NCBI GenBank assembly: GCA_022766945.1
Contig: JALEOU010000069.1
Location: forward strand, 62,001 to 126,000
Direction: 5' to 3'
From: Fusicatenibacter sp.
Lineage (GTDB): Bacteria > Bacillota > Clostridia > Lachnospirales > Lachnospiraceae
DNA length: 64,000 nucleotides
Shown here: positions 19,947-29,353 of the stretch, in pieces
Layout: every line of letters begins with the position of its first letter
Position numbering within the stretch: the first letter of the stretch is position 1
Translations under genes and position numbers: made by a program
Notes under the pieces: generated by a model
Database searches by the model: none
Seen by the model: only the letters and a program-made list of their open reading frames with translations
Told to the model about the DNA's origin: nothing

Positions 19947-19975
19947 ATATTATACCTCTCATCCGCCCTTGTCAA
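19947..19975 (-). promoter_or_regulatory. cysK promoter
   Basis: Minus strand TTGACA - 17 - TAATAT. Confidence 0.6.
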
Positions 19976-19978
19976 TAA

Positions 19979-20830
19979 TTATTTTTCTTTTGCCTTTGAC
20001 TTTGCTTTCTTTTTCGCTTTTACTTTGTGCTCCGAATAATACTGTTTTGCTTCTTCTGCTTCCTGTTCTTCCCTTTCTTTTCTATGACTTTCTGCCTCTG
20101 CAATCCGAACATCCGCTTCTTTCTTTTTCGCTTCGAAATCCTTGCGCTGCTGTGGATCCATCAGTAGTCTCTTGTAATATGCACTTGCCTGATAAAGAGC
20201 CTGTACAGGATTGTTGCCAAGGACACGGTCTTTTACTACCAGAACAGTTGTCGGGCCCTCTGCATATTTCAGGAAAAGACTGTCGTGTCCACAGCAGAGT
20301 CCCATCATAATGTTCAAGTCAACCCCCTGCTTTGCAAGAAGCTTTGCCTGAGCGATCGGATTGCACATAATAGCTCCGGTCTGACAGGTATATGCCTCAT
20401 CAAGACCTACCGTCTCCGTTTTCTTCATAGCACCTACCTTACAGGCTGCCCCGTAGACTTCAAATCCGTTCAGTCGGAGAATTTTGGCAAGTATCTTGCT
20501 TTCCTGAATCAATCCGACGCAGGATGCTATGCCAAGTTTTTTTGCTCCGATTCTCTTTGCAAATTCCATCGTCTCTTCTACTCTGGTCAGCTGTTGATAA
20601 AATCCACCTTCCACTTCAGCAGAAGCAATCGAAATCCGACGATTAATCGGATCATGATACAGCTCTTCCAATTCTTCATACTCTTCTTTGCTAAGACCTG
20701 TTGTAAGACAAAAATCCGGATATGTTTTGTCCTGGCGCCCACAGTTAAACACACCACAGTCAATACAGCTGTGAGGACATCCCCCCGGAATTGCCTGCTT
20801 CTCGTTTTCACTTACTTTTTTACTGCTCAT
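19979..20830 (-). CDS. DUF1847 family Cys-rich protein
   Basis: CPHSCIDCGVFNC, CQTGAIMCNPIAQAKLL, GLCCGHDSLF, LGNNPVQALYQASAYYKR; Lys-rich C-terminal tail. Confidence 0.8.
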   Translation of the reverse strand: MSSKKVSENEKQAIPGGCPHSCIDCGVFNCGRQDKTYPDFCLTTGLSKEEYEELEELYHDPINRRISIASAEVEGGFYQQLTRVEETMEFAKRIGAKKLGIASCVGLIQESKILAKILRLNGFEVYGAACKVGAMKKTETVGLDEAYTCQTGAIMCNPIAQAKLLAKQGVDLNIMMGLCCGHDSLFLKYAEGPTTVLVVKDRVLGNNPVQALYQASAYYKRLLMDPQQRKDFEAKKKEADVRIAEAESHRKEREEQEAEEAKQYYSEHKVKAKKKAKSKAKEK

Positions 20831-20843
20831 CTATCGATTCCTC

Positions 20844-21983
20844 CTATGATCTTTTCTCCAGTGCACGTTCTACACAATCCAACGCTCGAACCAGCTGGGA
20901 TCTGGGACAGCCAAAATTGATTCGTACAAATCCCTCTCCGACACTTCCATAATCTCTTCCATCATTAAACCGTACCTTTGCATTTTCCTTAAAAAAGGCA
21001 AAAGGATCTTTAAGGCCTGTCTTTCGGCAATCAATCCATGCAAGATACGTTCCCTGATTATGTACAATTGAAAGTCCCTCTATCTTCTTGATTCGCTCTT
21101 CCAGATAATCTCGGTTTCCTCTAAGATATGAACGCAATTCTTCTTTCCATTCATTACAGGATCCGTTATATGCCGCATCCAGTGCCTCTATTGCAAGAAC
21201 ATTGGGCGTTGAAAACAGACCCAATGCCTGATCTTTGAACTTTCTCCGGAGTTCTGGATTCGGAATAATGGCAAACCCTGCGGGTAATGATGGAATATTA
21301 GCTATCTTCCCCGCGCTTGACAAAGTAATACTGTTTTGTTCTGCTTCCTTGTTGAGTGAGAAATACGGAATGTGTTTTCCTTCCAGTACCAGTTCACAAT
21401 GAATTTCATCACATACCACCAGCAACTGATGCGTTTCTGCAAATGAAGCGGCCTGCTCTAGTTCCCCTCTCGTGTAAACACGGCCAACCGGATTATGCGG
21501 ATTACAGAGCACAAGAACACCGATATCATCCGTCACTGTCTCTTCCAGCGCATCGAAGTCCATTTCATAAAACAAATTATTTTCTTTCATCGGAACTTCT
21601 GTCACATGGGTATGTGCCTCCTGAGATAGACGCCGGATATGAGAATACATCGGCGTGGAGTAGATCAGTCCTCCCCCTCCTACACGGCAGGCGAGGTTTG
21701 CTCCTGGCATCACACTTGGAATATATACAACCCAGTCCGGATCCACATCTACGTCATAAGTTTGCTTATAATGATTGACTATCGACGCGATCGCTTCTTT
21801 TATTCTTCCGCCGTATCCGAACGCACCATGGCTGAAACGTTTCTGCACTGCATCAAGAATTGGCTGTGCTGTCAGAAAGTCCATATCGGCAACCCACATT
21901 GGAAGGTAATCTCCTCCCTGACCATCCCACTTTGCACAATTGGTTCCCTTCCTGTTTATGATCTGATCAAAATTTGTACTCAT
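20844..21983 (-). CDS. MalY/PatB-type PLP-dependent cystathionine beta-lyase (C-S lyase)
   Basis: LPMWVADMDFLTAQPILDAVQKR...VLCNPHNPVGRVYTRGEL...CDEIHCELVLEGKHIPY. Confidence 0.92.
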   Translation of the reverse strand: MSTNFDQIINRKGTNCAKWDGQGGDYLPMWVADMDFLTAQPILDAVQKRFSHGAFGYGGRIKEAIASIVNHYKQTYDVDVDPDWVVYIPSVMPGANLACRVGGGGLIYSTPMYSHIRRLSQEAHTHVTEVPMKENNLFYEMDFDALEETVTDDIGVLVLCNPHNPVGRVYTRGELEQAASFAETHQLLVVCDEIHCELVLEGKHIPYFSLNKEAEQNSITLSSAGKIANIPSLPAGFAIIPNPELRRKFKDQALGLFSTPNVLAIEALDAAYNGSCNEWKEELRSYLRGNRDYLEERIKKIEGLSIVHNQGTYLAWIDCRKTGLKDPFAFFKENAKVRFNDGRDYGSVGEGFVRINFGCPRSQLVRALDCVERALEKRS

Positions 21984-22044
21984 TTCTACATCCTTTTTTC
22001 TGTATTGTCCTGAAATCATCTAAAATCCTGCGCTGATCGAACGC

Positions 22045-22797
22045 TTAAATGCAATAATTATCCTTTGGCAAAATACGCTGCAGAAATTCACGTGTTCTCT
22101 GATTTTTCGGCGAGAGAAGAATTTCTTTTGGTGTGCCTTCCTCTACCACCACCCCACCATCCATAAATACAATTCTGGATGCGATATCCTGAGCAAAACT
22201 GATTTCGTGTGTCACAACAATCATCGTTCTGCCTTCTTTAGCTACCTTTGCCATTACACGGAGTACTTCGCCTACAAGCTCCGGATCCAGTGCTGAAGTC
22301 GGTTCATCAAACAGAATCACATCCGGATCCATGGCAAGTGCCCTTGCAATTCCCACTCTCTGCTGCTGTCCTCCGGAAAGTTTTGAAGGATATGTGTCCG
22401 CCTTATCCTCCAGCCCGACTTCCTTGAGCAGATCTTTTCCTTTCTTTTCCGCTTCCGCTTTACTAAGACCTTTTACCAGAATCAGGCCTTCTGTGACATT
22501 TTCCAACGCTGTCTTATTCTTAAACAGGTTGTAGTGTTGAAATACCATAGCACTTTTCCTGCGAATCTCCGTAATCTGCTTCGCGGAAGCATGCTTCGCA
22601 TCCAACGTTAGATCACCAATCGTAATCTTTCCGGAATCTGCTGGTTCCAGAAAATTGATACTGCGCAGAAGTGTGGTCTTTCCGGAACCGGAGGGTCCAA
22701 GAATTACCACTACTTCTCCCTTCTTCACTTCAATGCTGACATCTTTTAGAACTTCATTTTTCCCAAAAGATTTTTTTATATGTTCCAGCTTTATCAT
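22045..22797 (-). CDS. Amino-acid (probably cystine) ABC transporter ATPase
   Basis: [68 protein letters not shown]. Confidence 0.92.
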   Translation of the reverse strand: MIKLEHIKKSFGKNEVLKDVSIEVKKGEVVVILGPSGSGKTTLLRSINFLEPADSGKITIGDLTLDAKHASAKQITEIRRKSAMVFQHYNLFKNKTALENVTEGLILVKGLSKAEAEKKGKDLLKEVGLEDKADTYPSKLSGGQQQRVGIARALAMDPDVILFDEPTSALDPELVGEVLRVMAKVAKEGRTMIVVTHEISFAQDIASRIVFMDGGVVVEEGTPKEILLSPKNQRTREFLQRILPKDNYCI

Positions 22798-22838
22798 AAT
22801 GTGATTCCCTTTCTCCCGGATTCATTCTGCTTCATTTC

Positions 22839-23555
22839 TCAGGCAGCCGAACTGTGCCATACATTTCTTCTGTTAAACCAGTCAAACAATCGCTCCAGCA
22901 AGATCGTAAGCCCCCAGTATATAATCGCTTCTGCAAAATACGCTTCCAGATTGTTAGAATACAACGTAGCCTTAATCCTGCCCGCCTGCACAATATCCAT
23001 AACACCGACATATCCGATCAGAGAAGTGGCTCGCAACATCGTAATATACTGATTTCCCAACATAGGAAGTGCTACCGGAACAGCCTGGGGCAAAATGTAC
23101 CGCCAAAATACAGTTCCCGGTTTTATCCCAAGGGAAAGACCTGCTTCCTTTTGACCTTTGTCCACAGAGTTAAGTGCAGATTTTACAGTATTTGACAAAA
23201 ACGCTGCACTTGAAAGAGATAATGCCAAAATTGCCAAAAATAAAGGAGGAACTGCGCTGGCATTTTCTTCCCATCCCAGGCGGTCAGCCAATACACTAAA
23301 CCCACCCCTAACAAAATAATAAACCAAAAGCAAAAGCAGAATCGACGGAATTCCACGTACAATCAATACATAAGCATTTCCTAAGGCCTTCAGAACCCGC
23401 ACCTTTGAATCCCGAAGCAGCGTCAGGAGAATTCCAAAGGCAAGACCGATCACTATCGATGCAGTTGCCGTAAAAAAGCAAACAGGGACATAGGTAAGAC
23501 ACGCTTGAAAAATATCCGCCATTGCCTCAGGATCAAAAAAATAACCGCCGCTCAA
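22839..23555 (-). CDS. Amino-acid ABC transporter permease
   Basis: HisM-type; RGIPSILLLLLVYYF...QKEAGLSLGIKPGTVFWRYILPQAVPVALPMLGNQYITMLRATSL. Confidence 0.9.
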   Translation of the reverse strand: MSGGYFFDPEAMADIFQACLTYVPVCFFTATASIVIGLAFGILLTLLRDSKVRVLKALGNAYVLIVRGIPSILLLLLVYYFVRGGFSVLADRLGWEENASAVPPLFLAILALSLSSAAFLSNTVKSALNSVDKGQKEAGLSLGIKPGTVFWRYILPQAVPVALPMLGNQYITMLRATSLIGYVGVMDIVQAGRIKATLYSNNLEAYFAEAIIYWGLTILLERLFDWFNRRNVWHSSAA

Positions 23556-23573
23556 TGATTTTTCCTCCTGTTC

Positions 23574-24269
23574 TTATGTGTATCGATTTGCTCTCACAGA
23601 AATCGCTTCAAATGCTCTTTCCAAAATCAGAGAAAGCATAAAATAAATCAATGTAACATCCACGTACCCTTCCAGCGGATGGAACGTGTCAATCGACGCA
23701 AGATTGACCGCTCCCATTAGATCTACTATACCGACCAGACAAGCGAGAGATGTGTTTTTTAAGATATTTATTAAAATATTTCCAAATTCCGGAAGTGCAA
23801 TTCGAATCGCCTGAGGAAATACAATCCGGCGAAATGCCTGGCCTCTTGTCAATCCAATCGCATAGGCTGCCTCCGTCTGTCCTTTGTCAACTCCAGATAC
23901 AGCCCCGCGAAACATTTCTGCAAAAAACGCAGAATTCATAACGGAATAAGCAACCGTCACATAGACAAACAAATCCATACGATTAATATTGAAATGAAAG
24001 AGTGTCATACACAGTTCCTGAAACAAAAACGGAATTGCAAAAAATATCATTAACAAAAGCACATTTGGAGGAGTTGCCCGAAGAAAAGATGTCAGCACAA
24101 TGGCAATCTGCTCCAATACCGGCAGGTGATAAATCCTGACAAGGGCCAGTATTAGTCCGATCAGAATACCAAACACTGCTGAAACCAGAGCAATCTTCAG
24201 GGTTGTCGGCAGGTATTGTATAATTTTGGGAAAATATTCCACACACAGTTCAAAACGGAAAAAATCCAT
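23574..24269 (-). CDS. Amino-acid ABC transporter permease
   Basis: HisM-type; RATPPNVLLLMIFFAIPF...QTEAAYAIGLTRGQAFRRIVFPQAIRIALPEFGNILINILKNTSL. Confidence 0.9.
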   Translation of the reverse strand: MDFFRFELCVEYFPKIIQYLPTTLKIALVSAVFGILIGLILALVRIYHLPVLEQIAIVLTSFLRATPPNVLLLMIFFAIPFLFQELCMTLFHFNINRMDLFVYVTVAYSVMNSAFFAEMFRGAVSGVDKGQTEAAYAIGLTRGQAFRRIVFPQAIRIALPEFGNILINILKNTSLACLVGIVDLMGAVNLASIDTFHPLEGYVDVTLIYFMLSLILERAFEAISVRANRYT

Positions 24270-24290
24270 AAATAATACACCTTCCTGATT

Positions 24291-25202
24291 TTACTTCTCC
24301 TTGAATTCGTCTACCGTATAATCTTCGCCGTACCATTCAATGGAAAGCTCGGAGAGTTTTCCCTCTTTCCGCAGTTGAGCAAGTGCTTCGTCTACGCGAT
24401 CACGGAGGGTTGTCTCATCCAGATTAAAAAGGATGTAGCAGTCCGAAGCCATAATGGTATCACCCACTGTAGTAAACTCAGATCCGTAGTTTTGGTTAAT
24501 ACGATCTACGTTTCTCTGAACCATTGTACAGGCTTCCAATTCTCCATTCTGGAACATTGGGATTGCTACAGAATACCCACCGGTTACATAGATCAGCTCC
24601 ACCTGTGCATCCGGATGCTCTGCATTATAAGTCTGCCAGAAATAATCATCTGAACCGCCTGCTGCTTTTACCCAGATTTTAGTACCCTCCTTCAGATCAT
24701 CCAATGACTGAATGGCGCTGTCTGCACCGTAGACAGTAAGATTCTGAGAATAAGTCAAATAATACTCATTTGTAAATAAATATTTTTTGCGGCGTTCCTC
24801 ATTTTCTTCCCATCTCTGAAGAGAAGCATCAATTTTATCCGTCTCCAATGCAAGAAGCGCATCTGTGCTGGAGATGGTTGTGTATTCAAACTCATATTCC
24901 GGCAGCAATTCATCAATGGCCTTCAGCATTTCCGGTTCGAATCCGGTATATTCTCCGTTTTCTCCAATATAAGAATCCGGATTGGAATCGGAATTTACGG
25001 AAATCAGAATCTTTCTCGGATTCTCAGCAGTTGGAGCATTCAAATCAGAGGCAGAAGAGGCACTGGAAGATGCGGCTTCTTCTTTCGTCTCCCGTGATCC
25101 GGAAGAAGAAGCGGTATTAGTGGAAGAACCGCATCCGGCAAAACCAGAGGTTGTCACAACAACTGCAAGAATCAGTGCAAATTTATAAGAATATTTTTTC
25201 AT
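24291..25202 (-). CDS. Amino-acid (probably cystine) ABC transporter substrate-binding lipoprotein
   Basis: Lipobox TSGFAGCGSS; SBP family 3: NGEYTGFEPEMLKAIDELLPEYEFEY. Confidence 0.9.
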   Translation of the reverse strand: MKKYSYKFALILAVVVTTSGFAGCGSSTNTASSSGSRETKEEAASSSASSASDLNAPTAENPRKILISVNSDSNPDSYIGENGEYTGFEPEMLKAIDELLPEYEFEYTTISSTDALLALETDKIDASLQRWEENEERRKKYLFTNEYYLTYSQNLTVYGADSAIQSLDDLKEGTKIWVKAAGGSDDYFWQTYNAEHPDAQVELIYVTGGYSVAIPMFQNGELEACTMVQRNVDRINQNYGSEFTTVGDTIMASDCYILFNLDETTLRDRVDEALAQLRKEGKLSELSIEWYGEDYTVDEFKEK

Positions 25203-25437
25203 CGTTATTTACCTCGTTTCATTTATATATTTATTCTCTTAAGTATCAGAAGTTCGATGAACAGGCACACATGACAAAACCTGACCGCCACGGACAGTGC
25301 ATGCGGTTTTCACACATTCGTCCACACATCTTGTTTCGTAAGATCCTTCCTGACTTCATAGACATCTTTCTCCTTTACCTCCTTTAATCAGCATCTCTTT
25401 CATCCTTTCGGTACGTTTCCTGCTGAATATGCCCTGA

Positions 25438-25487
25438 ATTTTAACCTACTTTTCATAGTATGTCAATAGGATACAAAAACATGGTTA
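25438..25487 (-). promoter_or_regulatory. Promoter and adjacent upstream motif of the amino-acid ABC operon
   Basis: Minus strand TAACCATGTTTTTGTAT then TTGACA - 17 - TAAAAT. Confidence 0.55.
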
Positions 25488-25515
25488 TTCGTTTTTCCTT
25501 GAACCAGTTTAAAAA

Positions 25516-26043
25516 TTATTTAAGCCACCCCGCCAGCACCATGCTGACCGCGATTCCCGATATCGTGGACAGCAATGCCCCCGCAAGGGTATAGCGTGTC
25601 TTTGTCACTTTCGCCGCTGCAAAATAGACAGACATAGTATAGAAAATCGTTTCCGTACAGCACATCATGACAGAGGCAGACAGGCCGATATAGGAATCCG
25701 TTCCATATTCTTTGTAAATATCCAGCAAAAGACCCGTCGCTGCACTGCTGGAAAACATCCGGATAATAGAAAGAGGTACCAGTGCCGAAGGAAATCCGAC
25801 AGGGGAGAGCAGTTTTCCCAGAATCTGCGACAGAAAATCCAGAAAACCGGAAGAGCGCAGCACCCCCACCGCTACCATAAGGCCGATCAGGCTTGGCAAT
25901 ATCGCGGCAATTGTCCGCAGTCCATCTTTTGCTCCCGTAATAAAATCATCAAACACACTGCATTTCATCAACAGTGCGAACCCCACAATGGAAAAGATCG
26001 TCAGTGGTATCATCAGATCAGACAGAACCGATAGTATGCGCAT
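25516..26043 (-). CDS. spmB: Spore maturation protein B
   Basis: Nucleoside-recognition domain; SALVPLSIIRMFSSSAATGLLLDIYKEYGTDSYIGLSASVMMCCTETIFYTMSVYF. Confidence 0.93.
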   Translation of the reverse strand: MRILSVLSDLMIPLTIFSIVGFALLMKCSVFDDFITGAKDGLRTIAAILPSLIGLMVAVGVLRSSGFLDFLSQILGKLLSPVGFPSALVPLSIIRMFSSSAATGLLLDIYKEYGTDSYIGLSASVMMCCTETIFYTMSVYFAAAKVTKTRYTLAGALLSTISGIAVSMVLAGWLK

Positions 26044-26073
26044 GGAACTGCTCCTTTTCTTGAAAAGATTCAG

Positions 26074-26143
26074 AAAGCCTCCGCGGAAAAAGACTTCTCC
26101 AAAACAGGTTCTGTTTCTTTGAAGCTTCTGCCGCGGAGGCTTT
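26074..26143. promoter_or_regulatory. 13-bp perfect inverted repeat upstream of spmB
   Basis: AAAGCCTCCGCGG (26074-26086) / CCGCGGAGGCTTT (26131-26143). Confidence 0.6.
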
Positions 26144-26182
26144 TCACCCCGCTACTATATCTATTCTGATTTTTGTACTGTT

Positions 26183-26226
26183 AGAACGGATCTGACGTTC
26201 CCGCGAAATGGGAACTTTTCCCAAGA
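26183..26226. repeat. Copy B of the 3'-flank dispersed element
   Basis: agaacggatctgacgtt - hairpin - tcccaag just after the GH36 stop; 13/17 match to copy A core. Confidence 0.4.
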
Positions 26227-26237
26227 TTCTGTCTGTA

Positions 26238-28454
26238 TCAGACGGGAGAAACCGCAAACAGACGGGCCATATACGTTTCCGGGAACCGGAGTACCAGATC
26301 ACCGCTTTCCTCCTCGTATCGGAACACTTCTCCGCCATTTTCCGGATAAATACAGGAAACTTTTAGCTGTTTTCCCGGATAAGCACTCTGCAGCGGTACC
26401 CGGAAGGTGTCTTCTCCGCCTCTTCTCCAGACGGCCAGATAAATTTTACCGGAAGGGACACGAATTCCTGCCGCCAGATGCGTATCCTCATTGTCTGCAA
26501 GTCCCAGCGGCCAGAAGGGTACGCCTTCTTTGAGATCCTGCCGGATCGTCTTATAGCAGTCGATCCCTTCTTTTACCAGATCAAAGCGCTCTTTGGAAAT
26601 TTCCGCCAGATGACCGCTCTGATGGATCCGAAGCAGCATTGCGTTGACCATATTGAAAATAACCTCTTCTTTTGTACCGTCCCGCAGAGGATACGACCAG
26701 ATGGCCGCCTGCTCCGGTGTCACACCTGCTGCTGCGTTCGCCGCAATCGTTGCGTAATAGCGATAATCTTCCTGATCGCTGGTGGACTGGATACTGTTTC
26801 TCGCAAGCATTGCATAGTCCATCCGAAGGCCGCCGCTGGAACAGTTCTCAATCACCAGGTCCGGATATTTCCGGTAAATGCCATCCAGCCATGCCAGATA
26901 AGCTCTCTCATGCTGCAGCAATCCGTCCCCGACGCTGTCCGCATCTACTTCCGTGCCGATCCCTGGTTCAATGTTATAATCCATCTTGATATAACCCACA
27001 CCGTACTCCCGTACGACCCGGTCAATCACTTCCGTCACATGTTCAATCACCAGCGGGTGCCGGAAATCCAACTGATACCGGCTCCTGTCATACACCCGTC
27101 TGCCATGGCGGAGGAAAAAGCATTCATCCGGCAGGATTTCTGCTTTTTTACAGTAGATTCCCATCACTTCCAGCTCCAGCCACACACCTGGCACCATCCC
27201 TTTGGAGCGGATATAGTCTGTCACTTCCGAAACACCGTTGGGGAAGCGCTTTCTGCTCTCCTTCCATTCTCCGACGCTGTCCCACCAGTTTCCGTCAGCA
27301 TACCATCCGGCATCAATGACAAAATACTCACAGCCGGCTTTTGCGGCCGCATCAATCAACGGCAATTCCTTTTCTGTTGTGGGATCTCCGAACAGGCAGT
27401 TCATATAATCATTGAAAATAACCGGAAGTTTTTCATTATCCTGATTTGGACGGCGGATTCGTCTCCGGTAGTTGGTAAGAATCCCGATTGCCTCCTCAAA
27501 ATCGTCATGGCATACACCCACTGCAGCTGGAACGGTTGTAAAGCTCTCACCAGGCTTTAAATTTTTAAACCAGTGAGACTGTGTCTCCGTAGGACCGCTG
27601 ACCGCAAGATAAAAATGTCCGTTCTGATCTCCGATCTCATAATGCCAGGAACCACTGTGCTCGATCTGGAAGAAAAGACCGGTATCTGCCGCAGAATTTC
27701 CGATATAGCCAAGCGGCAGGTATTCCTTGGCGGACCAGTTTCCGGTATTGGTCACTTCGATGGTCTTGGAGGTTCTCTGATAACACTTTGTCTGACTCTG
27801 TCCCATGCCAAGATCCGCAAACCGGTATTTTTTCAGTGTCAGTTCCTTCTGCCATCCGTTATGAGGAATCACCACCGTCATCTTCTCGTCCGAGCTGACA
27901 TAAGACGGATCATTTTGACGGTGCTCTTTTTCGATTCCGGTGTAGCTGAAGGTCGAGATATACTCCAGAGTTTGTTCTTCCTGTCCATCATTGAAAACGG
28001 TGTGATACATCCGGACGATGGGCAGCCCGTCATAGAACTGCAGAACGCTCTCCACTCTCGCTCCGGTAACCTCATCCTTCTGGGTGATCACCAAACGGTC
28101 TCCCTCGGCGGTGCGTTCCTCGCGAATATCCGAATACTTCAGCAGATAACCGGGGGCTGTCGCAATGTATTTGTTTCCGTGTTTTTCATACGGGCGGTTA
28201 TACCCGGAAAAATTCACCTGTACCAGCTGAAATGCTTCCCGAATAAAATTTTCTCTCCAGTGTTTCTCCTCTTCTTTCCACTCCCCGCAGGGCTTTCTGC
28301 ACAAATTTTCCCGGTCAAATTCCGCATTCGAAAAGTGGAAAAGCTTCAGTTCTCCATCCGCAGTTACCCCAAAAACAAGATGAATTCCGTTCACGCAATA
28401 AGAATAGAGTGTTGCAGGAATCGGAGTTGTGATTTGTTCTACGTGTTTCTCCAT
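26238..28454 (-). CDS. Alpha-galactosidase, GH36
   Basis: EYFVIDAGWYADGNWWDSVGEW, YIKMDYNIEPG, ENCSSGGLRMDYAML, SDQEDYRYYA. Confidence 0.94.
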   Translation of the reverse strand: MEKHVEQITTPIPATLYSYCVNGIHLVFGVTADGELKLFHFSNAEFDRENLCRKPCGEWKEEEKHWRENFIREAFQLVQVNFSGYNRPYEKHGNKYIATAPGYLLKYSDIREERTAEGDRLVITQKDEVTGARVESVLQFYDGLPIVRMYHTVFNDGQEEQTLEYISTFSYTGIEKEHRQNDPSYVSSDEKMTVVIPHNGWQKELTLKKYRFADLGMGQSQTKCYQRTSKTIEVTNTGNWSAKEYLPLGYIGNSAADTGLFFQIEHSGSWHYEIGDQNGHFYLAVSGPTETQSHWFKNLKPGESFTTVPAAVGVCHDDFEEAIGILTNYRRRIRRPNQDNEKLPVIFNDYMNCLFGDPTTEKELPLIDAAAKAGCEYFVIDAGWYADGNWWDSVGEWKESRKRFPNGVSEVTDYIRSKGMVPGVWLELEVMGIYCKKAEILPDECFFLRHGRRVYDRSRYQLDFRHPLVIEHVTEVIDRVVREYGVGYIKMDYNIEPGIGTEVDADSVGDGLLQHERAYLAWLDGIYRKYPDLVIENCSSGGLRMDYAMLARNSIQSTSDQEDYRYYATIAANAAAGVTPEQAAIWSYPLRDGTKEEVIFNMVNAMLLRIHQSGHLAEISKERFDLVKEGIDCYKTIRQDLKEGVPFWPLGLADNEDTHLAAGIRVPSGKIYLAVWRRGGEDTFRVPLQSAYPGKQLKVSCIYPENGGEVFRYEEESGDLVLRFPETYMARLFAVSPV

Positions 28455-28541
28455 AAAAACCTCCCAAGTTGTGTCGTAAAACAGCATGACCCAAATCCGA
28501 TCATACTTTTATCTCAACTATAATACACAAACAAAAGTCCG

Positions 28542-29330
28542 TCAATTCTTTCCCGGGCAAGTCCCGGCTGTTTTGCCATTGCCCGGACAGTAGGCTCTGA
28601 CCTTTTGCATACAGAACGGCAATTCCAGTCCGTTTTCCTCCAGAAGCTCTCTGTCGGAAAGGATCTCCATCGCATCCCCGTCGCGGATGATCTCTCCGTT
28701 TGACAACAGGATAACTCTGCTGCAGGTTTCCAGAATCATGTCCAGATCATGAGACGCTATGATCTTCAGATGTTCAAATTCATTCAAAATATGAATCAGA
28801 TTTCTTCGATTGCCCGGATCCAAAGCAATCGATGGCTCGTCCATCAGAATGATATCCGGGGTCATGGCGAGAATCGTGGCAATGGATGCCATTTTCTTCT
28901 CTCCGCCGGACATCTTGTAAATATGTTTGTCCTTCAGATGTTCGATATGAATCATTTCCAGCGCCCGGTGAACCCGTTTCTCCACTTCCGCCTCCGAAAG
29001 GCCATAATTTCTCGGTGCAAAGGCGACATCGTCATAGACAGTGGACATAAAAAGCTGGCTGTCGGAATCCTGAAAGACATATCCGATCTTCTCCCGGATC
29101 TTCGGCAGCATCTCTTTTACTACCGGCATCTCCTCCACACGGATGCTGCCCTCGTAATCCAGATTCAGTCCCACCAGAAGTTTAAGCAGCGTAGACTTTC
29201 CCACACCGTTCGCACCGATCAGTCCGATACTGTCATTTTCATGAGCGGTAAAGGAAATATCTTTGAGAATCGGGATTGATTTCTCATAGCTATAGCTGAC
29301 ATGCTCCAAATTGATATGTATATGACTCAT
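28542..29330 (-). CDS. cbiO: ECF-type cobalt/nickel transporter ATPase
   Basis: GANGVGKSTLLKLLVGL, GYVFQDSDSQLFMSTVYDDVAFAPRNYGLSEAEV. Confidence 0.92.
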   Translation of the reverse strand: MSHIHINLEHVSYSYEKSIPILKDISFTAHENDSIGLIGANGVGKSTLLKLLVGLNLDYEGSIRVEEMPVVKEMLPKIREKIGYVFQDSDSQLFMSTVYDDVAFAPRNYGLSEAEVEKRVHRALEMIHIEHLKDKHIYKMSGGEKKMASIATILAMTPDIILMDEPSIALDPGNRRNLIHILNEFEHLKIIASHDLDMILETCSRVILLSNGEIIRDGDAMEILSDRELLEENGLELPFCMQKVRAYCPGNGKTAGTCPGKN

Positions 29331-29353
29331 TTTTCTTTCGCACCTTTCCCTGA

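Noticed and set aside
26478-28523. Plus-strand ORFs of 360 and 316 aa
   Set aside because: Antisense to the GH36 alpha-galactosidase; no recognisable domain.
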